This document shows positions 1-4,906 of a stretch of 6,574 nucleotides of DNA, one piece after another. The notes beneath the pieces were generated by a model. It saw only the letters and a program-made list of their open reading frames with translations. It was not told the DNA's origin and made no database searches. Each line of letters begins with the position of its first letter. Position 1 is the first letter of the stretch. Source of the DNA: an uncultured Chlorobiaceae bacterium. GTDB lineage: Bacteria > Bacteroidota > Chlorobiia > Chlorobiales > Chlorobiaceae. The translations under genes and the position numbers were made by a program. Location: positions 1 through 6,574 of the forward strand of contig CAILXE010000390.1 in the NCBI GenBank assembly GCA_903838095.1, read 5' to 3'.

Positions 1-2
1 AA

Positions 3-86
3 GCAAATTTAGAGCAGGTTTATGACCGGATTTTAGCTTTCATAAAATATAAAATCTTGATCACAAGCCAATCGCATCAACGTTAG
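3..86 (+). CDS. Possible C-terminal end of an upstream gene (partial)
   Basis: An open frame enters from the left edge and runs 27 codons to a TAG at 84-86. The first part (ANLEQVYDRILAFI) has the amphipathic, charged pattern of a real protein tail, while the last dozen residues are less typical. No family can be recognised from so little. The other two forward frames stop by positions 12 and 25, so this is the only forward frame that could carry a gene tail here. A run of 27 codons is short enough to be open by chance, so the call is weak. Confidence 0.25.
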   Translation, partial: ANLEQVYDRILAFIKYKILITSQSHQR

Positions 87-96
87 AGGCTTGTTA

Positions 97-124
97 TTGT
101 TATAACCCTTTGATTTATTATATT
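97..124 (+). promoter_or_regulatory. Possible sigma-70-like promoter upstream of the nucleotidyltransferase gene
   Basis: TTGTTA at 97-102 is followed after 16 bases by TATATT at 119-124, in an AT-rich gap between the putative upstream stop (86) and the nucleotidyltransferase start (152). Spacing and hexamers are acceptable but not strong, and AT-rich gaps often yield such matches by chance. Confidence 0.2.
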
Positions 125-151
125 TTCCCATAATGAGAATTGCTGGAAGCT

Positions 152-451
152 ATGCGATTAAAGCCTTTACAAGCACAAGTCACTAAAAGCACGGTAGACC
201 GCGTATTGGGCACACCGTGCAGAGTATGGCTTTTTGGCTCACGGGTTGACGATGATGCTCGCGGTGGTGATATTGACCTAATGGTTGAAGCCGAGGTGAC
301 TTTTCCTAATCGTGCTGATGCCATTTGTCGACTGTATGGCGCACTGATCATGGCGCTCGGTGATCGCAAGCTGGACATCGTACTTAAAGATGCACGTACT
401 GTCGATGCGCCCATTTTTGAAATTGCACGTCGCACAGGCGTCCTGCTATGA
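152..451 (+). CDS. MNT-type minimal nucleotidyltransferase (antitoxin-like)
   Basis: This 99-residue protein belongs to the minimal nucleotidyltransferase group of the DNA polymerase beta superfamily. The hallmark GSR motif is at residues 29-31, followed by GGDIDL at 38-43, whose two aspartates (D40, D42) are the expected metal ligands; D75 in KLDIVL is the likely third carboxylate. Known family members pair with HEPN or other small partner proteins, and some transfer AMP to the partner to neutralise it. Length is normal for the family. I chose ATG 152 because the family usually starts a short distance before the core; a TTG at 140 in the same frame would add four residues. The stop overlaps the ATG of a mini-ORF (ATGA at 448-451), suggesting translational coupling to what follows. 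No intact HEPN partner is visible, so the toxin-antitoxin role is inferred. Confidence 0.85.
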   Translation: MRLKPLQAQVTKSTVDRVLGTPCRVWLFGSRVDDDARGGDIDLMVEAEVTFPNRADAICRLYGALIMALGDRKLDIVLKDARTVDAPIFEIARRTGVLL

Positions 452-498
452 GCGCGGCCTATTTGCCGGAATACGCTGAAAATGCGCCACTGGAGTAA
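448..498 (+). CDS. 16-codon mini-ORF, possible remnant of a partner gene
   Basis: ATG 448 overlaps the nucleotidyltransferase stop in the classic ATGA arrangement, and the frame reads MSAAYLPEYAENAPLE before TAA at 496-498. The next ATG, of the DUF2442 gene, lies three bases later, and the GGAG that serves it (492-495) sits inside the last codons of this ORF. MNT genes are normally followed at exactly this overlap by a full-length partner gene, so the ORF may be what is left after an internal deletion, or simply a coupling leader peptide. No family match is recognised and it may not make a stable product. Confidence 0.3.
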   Translation: MSAAYLPEYAENAPLE

Positions 499-501
499 GT
501 T

Positions 502-786
502 ATGTTCTTAATTGATGTCACTGATGTTAGTCCGATGGAAAATAGAAAGCTGCAACTAACCTTCGCTGATGGGCTGCAAGCAGTCATCAACATGGATGAT
601 ATTATTAAAAGCTACACTGGCATTTTTACACAATTGCAAGAGGATGCCTATTTTCGGCTGGTTCGTGTCAGTTCTGACATGGGGACGATTTACTGGTCGA
701 ATGGTGCTGATGTGTGTCCGGACGTTTTGTATTCCTTCGCCTCTGGACGCCCCATTGTGATTAATGGTAACCGTGTTTTTAACTAA
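502..786 (+). CDS. DUF2442 domain protein
   Basis: This 94-residue protein matches the DUF2442 pattern along its whole length. An opening beta strand region (FLIDVTDVSP) is followed by the LTFADG turn at residues 19-24, the NMDDII segment at 30-35, and the most conserved part, TIYWSNGADVCPDVLY, at 62-77. DUF2442 proteins are small soluble proteins of unknown biochemical activity, often found beside DUF4160 proteins in what look like toxin-antitoxin or mobile modules. Here no DUF4160 gene is present; the neighbour is the MNT nucleotidyltransferase. The start is well supported by GGAG at 492-495, six bases before the ATG. It is probably cotranscribed with the upstream gene. Confidence 0.85.
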   Translation: MFLIDVTDVSPMENRKLQLTFADGLQAVINMDDIIKSYTGIFTQLQEDAYFRLVRVSSDMGTIYWSNGADVCPDVLYSFASGRPIVINGNRVFN

Positions 787-789
787 AAT

Positions 790-798
790 TGCTATAAT
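790..798 (+). promoter_or_regulatory. Extended -10 promoter element before the glycan genes
   Basis: TGCTATAAT is a perfect TGn-TATAAT extended -10 element, immediately after the DUF2442 stop and about 44 bases before the aminotransferase start. There is no good -35 hexamer at 16-18 bases upstream, which extended -10 promoters tolerate. It would drive the truncated aminotransferase remnant and the epimerase, and possibly the rest of the glycan cluster, since no convincing terminator interrupts it before 6202. Confidence 0.45.
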
Positions 799-841
799 AC
801 TGCCCTTTCCACTGAAAATGCGCATCTCGAAATCATACTGA

Positions 842-1093
842 ATGAAACCCCGAATCCATTACACCAAGCCGTCCATAACAGAGCTGGAAGTTCGCTACGC
901 CACCGATGCTACAGCTAATGGCTGGGGCGAACACTGTTACGACTACATCAACCGCTTTGAAGAGGCTTTTAAAACCCATCTGGTCGTAAAGTTTGCCATT
1001 GCCACATCAAGTTGTACTGGCGCACTTCACATGGGCATGGCGGCATTGGGTTCGAAATTTGCTACCGTCATACTAAAAGTGGAAGCTGCATGA
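842..1093 (+). pseudogene. Truncated DegT/DnrJ/EryC1/StrS aminotransferase (N-terminal fragment)
   Basis: The first 70 residues match the start of PLP-dependent sugar aminotransferases of the DegT/DnrJ/EryC1/StrS family, which in full are roughly 370-400 residues and make amino-sugars such as perosamine from nucleotide keto-sugars. Visible hallmarks are YTKPSITELE at residues 7-16, NGWGEHCYDYINRFE at 26-40, and the conserved SSCTGALH at 56-63, followed by MAALG at 66-70. After G70 (about position 1051) the expected GDEV segment is replaced by 13 unrelated residues and a stop that overlaps the next start. The PLP lysine and all of the catalytic domain are missing, so the product cannot be an active aminotransferase. 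The change is abrupt and not a simple frameshift, because neither other frame continues the family. The upstream sequence has only a weak ribosome site. Confidence 0.8.
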
Positions 1094-1914
1094 CGGGGTT
1101 GGTTTTGCTGACGGGAGCCACAGGTTTTGTCGGTCGTCAAATTCTTAAAGCATTGAGTGAATGCGACATAAAAGTTCGCGTGGTAATACGGGAAGGAACC
1201 CCAAGTCGACTTGCCAACTTGGAGGCTATCGAATCAATAGTTACCTCGGAGGATCTCTTTGCAGAGAACTCTGATTGGTGGGTAAATACTTGCCAAGGTA
1301 TCGATACTGTCATTCATGCCGCTTGGTATGCAGAGCCAGGTCAATATCTCCAATCCGCCAAGAATCTCGATTGCTTGACAGGAACTTTACAGCTTGCAAA
1401 GGGTGCGGCTCAAAGTAAAGTGAGGCGTTTTATCGGTATCGGCACCTGCTTTGAATACGATCTGAACCAAGGCATGTTATCTGTTCAAACCCCATTGCGA
1501 CCATTAACCCCTTATGCTGGCGCAAAGGCAGGCGCTTTTATGGCGCTCTCGCAATGGCTTCCTCTTCAAGGGATCGAGTTTGCTTGGTGTCGTTTATTCT
1601 ATCTATATGGAGAAGGTGAGGATAAGCGGCGACTTGTTCCCTATTTACGAGCACAGTTTAATGCAGGCGAGCCTGCTGAATTAACCGGCGGCAAGCAGAT
1701 TCGCGATTTTCTTGATGTCAGCGTAGCCGGTCGAATGATTGCCGAGACTGCACTAAGTGAGAAGCAGGGTGCTGTCAACATCTGCTCTGGCATTCCTATA
1801 ACGGTGAGACAACTTGCAGAACAGATTGCGGATGAATATGGGCATCGTGATCTTCTCAAATTTGGAGTTCGGCCAGACAACCTTGTTGATCCGTTTTGCG
1901 TAGTGGGTATTTAA
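1090..1914 (+). CDS. NAD(P)-dependent epimerase/dehydratase, extended SDR family
   Basis: This 274-residue protein is a nucleotide-sugar epimerase, dehydratase or reductase. The Rossmann dinucleotide motif TGATGFVG is at residues 8-15, the IDTVIHAAW strand at 71-79, GIGTCFEY at 116-123 supplies the catalytic Ser/Thr region (T119), and YAGAK at 142-146 is the YxxxK catalytic pair (Y142, K146). RDFLDVSVAG at 205-214 is the usual substrate-domain signature. The start ATG 1090 has GGAAG at 1081-1085 and overlaps the stop of the upstream fragment (ATGA). The family usually continues past the RPDNLVDPxxVVG segment (residues 261-273) for a last helix, but here a TAA follows at once, so the C-terminus looks clipped. 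The exact sugar substrate cannot be told; the cytoplasmic role in deoxysugar precursor synthesis is inferred from family and context. Confidence 0.85.
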   Translation: MTGLVLLTGATGFVGRQILKALSECDIKVRVVIREGTPSRLANLEAIESIVTSEDLFAENSDWWVNTCQGIDTVIHAAWYAEPGQYLQSAKNLDCLTGTLQLAKGAAQSKVRRFIGIGTCFEYDLNQGMLSVQTPLRPLTPYAGAKAGAFMALSQWLPLQGIEFAWCRLFYLYGEGEDKRRLVPYLRAQFNAGEPAELTGGKQIRDFLDVSVAGRMIAETALSEKQGAVNICSGIPITVRQLAEQIADEYGHRDLLKFGVRPDNLVDPFCVVGI

Positions 1915-1921
1915 GCGACAT

Positions 1922-1930
1922 TGCTATATA
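1922..1930 (+). promoter_or_regulatory. Possible extended -10 element upstream of the CmcI-family gene
   Basis: TGCTATATA lies in the 65-base gap between the epimerase stop and the next start. It fits a TGn extended -10 element with one departure from TATAAT, and has no matching -35 at normal spacing. It could give the CmcI-family gene its own transcript, but the evidence is a single short match. Confidence 0.2.
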
Positions 1931-1979
1931 AGTTGATTGGCTTTTGAAACGAGTTTTAAACAGAAAATGGATATAAATA

Positions 1980-2750
1980 ATGAACGAATTTGAAAATGAA
2001 GTTGTAAGTCGAATTGAAGGATATGCAATGAATGATGAGTTGATGCGTGCGGGTGTCAATTTTATGGCTGAATCAACAAAGCCTAAGTACTCCTACAATT
2101 TTTCTTGGCAGGGTCGCCCAATAATTCAATACCCCCAGGATATAGTGGCCATGCAGGAACTGATTTGGTCTATCAAACCTGACCTGATTATCGAAACCGG
2201 CATTGCCCACGGCGGCTCTCTTATCTTCAACGCTTCCATGCTGGCGCAATTGGATATGTGCGAAGCGATTGAAACAGGTAAAATGCTCGATCCAAAAATC
2301 TCGCAACGCAAGGTGCTGGGCATTGACATCGACATACGCGCACATAATCGTGCTGCCATCGAAGCCCACCCCATGGCCTCGCGCATTCAGATGATCCAGG
2401 GTTCTAGTATTGCACCTGAAATAATCAAGCAAGTACATGCCATCGCCGTAAACTATTCCCGCGTGTTGGTTTGCCTCGACAGTAACCACACGCATGACCA
2501 TGTACTGGCGGAACTTGAAGCCTACGCACCGCTCACCAGCAAAGACAGTTATTGCGTAGTGTTCGATACTATCATCGAAGATATGCCCGCAGACATGTTC
2601 CCTGACCGTCCTTGGAGTCCCGGTAATAATCCAAAAACAGCCGTATGGGAATATCTCAAGACTCACCCAGAATTTGAGATCGACAAAAGCATTCAGCATA
2701 AACTACTAATTACTGTAGCACCGGATGGCTATCTCAAACGCGTGAGTTAG
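1980..2750 (+). CDS. CmcI / rhamnosyl O-methyltransferase family protein
   Basis: This 256-residue protein belongs to the family often annotated as cephalosporin hydroxylase (CmcI), whose better-supported activity is SAM-dependent O-methylation, as in rhamnosyl O-methyltransferases. Motifs run in order: YSYNFSW at residues 38-43 with GRPIIQYPQD at 45-54, the SAM-binding loop IIETGIAHGGS at 70-80, GIDIDIRAHN at 114-123, IQGSSI at 139-144, the LDSNHTHDHV segment at 166-175, and VFDTIIED at 194-201, whose acidic residues are candidate metal ligands. Length is typical. The start at 1980 gives the usual family N-terminus; the ribosome site is weak. In a glycan cluster the likely job is O-methylation of a sugar, done in the cytoplasm before or after transfer to the carrier lipid. 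The specific acceptor is unknown. Confidence 0.9.
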   Translation: MNEFENEVVSRIEGYAMNDELMRAGVNFMAESTKPKYSYNFSWQGRPIIQYPQDIVAMQELIWSIKPDLIIETGIAHGGSLIFNASMLAQLDMCEAIETGKMLDPKISQRKVLGIDIDIRAHNRAAIEAHPMASRIQMIQGSSIAPEIIKQVHAIAVNYSRVLVCLDSNHTHDHVLAELEAYAPLTSKDSYCVVFDTIIEDMPADMFPDRPWSPGNNPKTAVWEYLKTHPEFEIDKSIQHKLLITVAPDGYLKRVS

Positions 2751-2767
2751 TATAAAATTAAGTTATA

Positions 2768-3475
2768 ATGACTGTCCGCTATCAGTGGGGCATGTTTCCA
2801 CCTGTTTGGATTCATGCCAATGAATCATCGGTAAAGCAGCATCCCTCATATCATGCTGCCAAGTCGGGTGATCCCGACGCTGCGTATCTCTTGGTAGATA
2901 CTCTACTGAATCCAATAATTGTTGAGCAATTGGCCGATACATTTGATGGGCAAAAACCGATATTGGTTTCAGCTCATGCTGTGGAAGGGTCTGGTGTAAA
3001 CGCTATACCTGAAGCATTAGCTGATATACTTGGTCAACAGTTGGATTGGCCTACGGATAATGGCATAGTGCAGATAAACATTGTGGCGCATACAGGGGCA
3101 GATGGTTTTTCTCGTTTGGCGAGGCAGGCGGAGTTTGATGGGGATGTATTGGCAGGCAGCGTTTATCTGTTAACTGATGATTTTGTTGGTCAAGGTGGGA
3201 CGCTGGCCAACTTACGGTCGCATATTATGCGCGGAGGAGGCAACGTACTGGGAGCAACCGTATTAACAGGGAAGCCCCATTCGGCAAACATGACATTAAA
3301 CGTAGTTACACTTGAACAATTGAGATTAAAACATGGACAACAACTTGAAAATTGGTGGAATCAACGATTCGGTTTTAGATTTGACTGCCTTACAGAGTCT
3401 GAAGCGCGTTATTTGCTTAACACCCCGGATGTTGACCGCATCCGAAATCAAATTATTGCGGCAGTCCAAGGTTGA
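2768..3475 (+). CDS. Phosphoribosyltransferase-fold protein of unknown role
   Basis: This 235-residue protein carries a type I phosphoribosyltransferase-like core. The PRPP-binding loop is clear: VYLLTDDFVGQGGTL at residues 132-146, two acidic residues followed by the glycine-rich turn. An earlier segment, VSAHAVEGSGVNAIPEAL at 67-84, fits the pyrophosphate loop region of the fold. An N-terminal stretch HPSYHAAKSGDPDAA at 25-39 and a C-terminal CLTESEARYLL at 207-217 belong to a recurrent uncharacterised subgroup rather than to purine, pyrimidine or orotate salvage enzymes. The gene starts 17 bases after the CmcI-family stop, with only a weak ribosome site. It has no evident step in glycan synthesis, which makes it either a passenger or a regulator or nucleotide enzyme. 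The fold is well supported; the substrate and function are not. Confidence 0.75.
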   Translation: MTVRYQWGMFPPVWIHANESSVKQHPSYHAAKSGDPDAAYLLVDTLLNPIIVEQLADTFDGQKPILVSAHAVEGSGVNAIPEALADILGQQLDWPTDNGIVQINIVAHTGADGFSRLARQAEFDGDVLAGSVYLLTDDFVGQGGTLANLRSHIMRGGGNVLGATVLTGKPHSANMTLNVVTLEQLRLKHGQQLENWWNQRFGFRFDCLTESEARYLLNTPDVDRIRNQIIAAVQG

Positions 3476-3551
3476 AGTTGCTAAACGAGTCAGTGAATTG
3501 GCAAGAAACAATCATATTGCCAGGCATCCTAAAACCGCAACCACACAATAG
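3429..3551 (+). CDS. Possible 40-residue small ORF overlapping the phosphoribosyltransferase gene
   Basis: From ATG 3429, in a different frame from the phosphoribosyltransferase, runs a 40-residue ORF that overlaps the last 47 bases of that gene and continues 76 bases beyond. Residues 2-26 (LTASEIKLLRQSKVEVAKRV and on) look like a real charged amphipathic helix region rather than a chance translation, and the tail is basic and polar. The same frame is open back to an ATG at 3333, giving 72 residues, but that extension lies wholly inside the phosphoribosyltransferase gene. Neither start has a good ribosome site. If real it would be a translationally coupled partner of the phosphoribosyltransferase. 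I do not recognise a family. Confidence 0.4.
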   Translation: MLTASEIKLLRQSKVEVAKRVSELARNNHIARHPKTATTQ

Positions 3552-3559
3552 TCTACTGA

Positions 3560-3576
3560 TTATCGCCGTGCGATAA
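3560..3576 (+). repeat. Perfect 7-bp hairpin before the GT9-like gene
   Basis: TTATCGC at 3560-3566 and GCGATAA at 3570-3576 are exact inverse complements around a three-base loop, 28 bases before the start codon at 3605. No T-run follows, so it is not a standard intrinsic terminator. It could be a protein-binding palindrome, an mRNA stability hairpin after the phosphoribosyltransferase, or a translational control element for the next gene. Confidence 0.45.
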
Positions 3577-3604
3577 CTTACGAATAGATAAAGCGAGGAG
3601 CAGC

Positions 3605-4318
3605 ATGAAAATCGGCCTTATTCAAACACGAGGCATTGGCGATATTATCATTGCTGCACCAATCGCTTATTATTTCATTCATCAGGGGCATGAGGTGTTT
3701 TGGCCAGTGGATAGTCGGTTCTATGCGGCTGTCCAAGCTGCGTTCCCAGAGATTCGATTTATCCTCATCAATAAGGAAGAAACGGGGGACGCTACGTTGG
3801 CTTATTTTTACAGCCAACCGCTGGCTGAGTTGATAGCATTTGGCTGTGATTCTATACGTTCTCTGTATTCTTACCTATCTGACCTAGACATTGTTGATCA
3901 AAAACTGGCCAAGTCGCTCAAGTTCGACGAGTACAAATATGCAATCACAGGAGTCCCGTTTGATCAAAAATGGAAATTGATGGTCAACCGCAACCTGGAA
4001 AGAGAACAGGCTCTGTTTGACCGACTGGATATTCGTGGTGAATATCTGGTAATGCATGAGCAAGGCTCTAACTTCAAGCTGGATATACGGCTCCCTGAGG
4101 ATATGTTGCTGGATTACCAGGTGGTTAGAATCAGTGAGTTGTCAGATAATCCGTTTGACTGGATTGGGGTGATCGACCGTGCCAGTGTTTTTGTTTGTGT
4201 GGATAGCTGTTTTGCCAATCTGGCAGAGCAATTGAATCTATGTGAACGCAAATATCTATTTTTACGGTCGGATATACGTACGACCCCTGTCTTTAAAAAC
4301 AATTGGCAATTTAGGTGA
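3605..4318 (+). CDS. Compact GT9 / heptosyltransferase-like protein
   Basis: This 237-residue protein resembles the ADP-heptose:LPS heptosyltransferase (GT9, GT-B fold) group. The N-terminus MKIGLIQTRGIGDIIIAAPIA carries the GxGD turn (G10 to D13) typical of the family, followed by GHEVFWPVD at residues 28-36. Near the C-terminus, VFVCVDSCFANLAEQL at 195-210 corresponds to the GT9 D-S-x-x-x-H/N-L-A nucleotide-sugar site, with N205 in place of the more usual histidine. At 237 residues it is about 100 shorter than ordinary heptosyltransferases, yet both ends look intact, so this is probably a compact subfamily rather than a truncation. The start has the best ribosome site in the window, GAGGAG at 3595-3600. 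It ends two bases before the methyltransferase ATG, so the two are probably made together. Donor and acceptor are unknown, and glycosyltransferase activity is inferred. Confidence 0.75.
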   Translation: MKIGLIQTRGIGDIIIAAPIAYYFIHQGHEVFWPVDSRFYAAVQAAFPEIRFILINKEETGDATLAYFYSQPLAELIAFGCDSIRSLYSYLSDLDIVDQKLAKSLKFDEYKYAITGVPFDQKWKLMVNRNLEREQALFDRLDIRGEYLVMHEQGSNFKLDIRLPEDMLLDYQVVRISELSDNPFDWIGVIDRASVFVCVDSCFANLAEQLNLCERKYLFLRSDIRTTPVFKNNWQFR

Positions 4319-4320
4319 CT

Positions 4321-4884
4321 ATGAAACTTAATCTTGGCTGTGGTAGCAAAACCATCGAAGGCTTTCTTAATGTAGACAAGTTTTTTACTGCGACCACCGA
4401 TGTGGTCTTCGATCTTGAAACAACTCCTTGGCCTTGGGCTTCCGATTCGGTTGAAGAGGTTAGACTTATTCATTCCCTAGAGCATATGGGGCAGGATACG
4501 GATACTTATCTCAATATAATCAAAGAAATATATCGCATCTGTGCAAATGGAGCATTGGTGGTTATCCATGTTCCTCATCCGAGGCATGACAATTATTTAG
4601 GCGACCCTACTCATGTGCGCCCCATCACCCCCCAATCCTTAACTCTTTTCGACAAGGCAAAGAATGAAGAGTGGCTTGCAGGTGGTGTTTCTGCTGCGAC
4701 ACCGCTAGCCATCTATATAGGCGTGGATTTCTTTATTGCCGGATTGACTACGGTGCTTGATCCTCCCTATCATGAAAAATACTTGAACGAAGAACTCTCG
4801 CTGGATGAAATCAGCCAAAAGGCAAGAGAACTGAACAATGTGATCGCTGAATACCATATCAGCCTTATCGTAAGAAAATCCTAA
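4321..4884 (+). CDS. Class I SAM-dependent methyltransferase
   Basis: This 187-residue protein opens with the SAM-binding motif LNLGCG at residues 3-8, followed by FLNVDK at 15-20 (acidic residue after the second strand), VVFDLE at 28-33, and HSLEHM at 51-56, the post-motif region typical of methyltransferase type 11 proteins. HPRHDNYLGDPTHVRPIT at 86-103 is a conserved stretch of a sugar-cluster subgroup. The start could also be GTG 4315, which would overlap the GT9-like stop by four bases (GTGA). I prefer ATG 4321, because AGG at 4313-4315 then sits at a normal five-base spacing and the protein begins right at its first strand. It is likely to methylate a sugar or glycan intermediate in the cytoplasm. 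It is the second methyltransferase in the window, unrelated in fold subgroup to the CmcI-type one. Confidence 0.85.
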   Translation: MKLNLGCGSKTIEGFLNVDKFFTATTDVVFDLETTPWPWASDSVEEVRLIHSLEHMGQDTDTYLNIIKEIYRICANGALVVIHVPHPRHDNYLGDPTHVRPITPQSLTLFDKAKNEEWLAGGVSAATPLAIYIGVDFFIAGLTTVLDPPYHEKYLNEELSLDEISQKARELNNVIAEYHISLIVRKS

Positions 4885-4906
4885 AATAAGACTACAGATA
4901 AAAAAT

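Noticed and set aside
118..435. 105-codon minus-strand frame opposite the nucleotidyltransferase
   Set aside because: It is low-complexity, serine/arginine-rich shadow translation, while the + strand has the GSR...GGDID active site.
793..803. TAATACTGC at 795-803 matching the first nine bases of the MITE-like terminal repeat
   Set aside because: The match is only nine bases, overlaps a good -10 element, and has no partner end or flanking duplication nearby, so chance is the simpler explanation.
1012..1089. Upstream in-frame ATG that would add 26 residues to the epimerase
   Set aside because: The added residues come from the aminotransferase fragment read out of frame. The Rossmann motif is already at residues 8-15 from ATG 1090, the normal position.
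2073..2699. 208-codon open frame on the minus strand
   Set aside because: It lies wholly antisense to the CmcI-family gene, whose motifs are clear. The minus translation shows no family pattern and is a codon-composition shadow.
2761..2770. TATAAT at the start codon of the PRTase gene as a promoter
   Set aside because: It overlaps the ATG, so it could not express this start. It might act only for a downstream internal start, for which there is no evidence.
4114..4473. 119-codon minus-strand frame across the GT9-like/methyltransferase boundary
   Set aside because: It is antisense to two genes with recognisable motifs and has no family features of its own.
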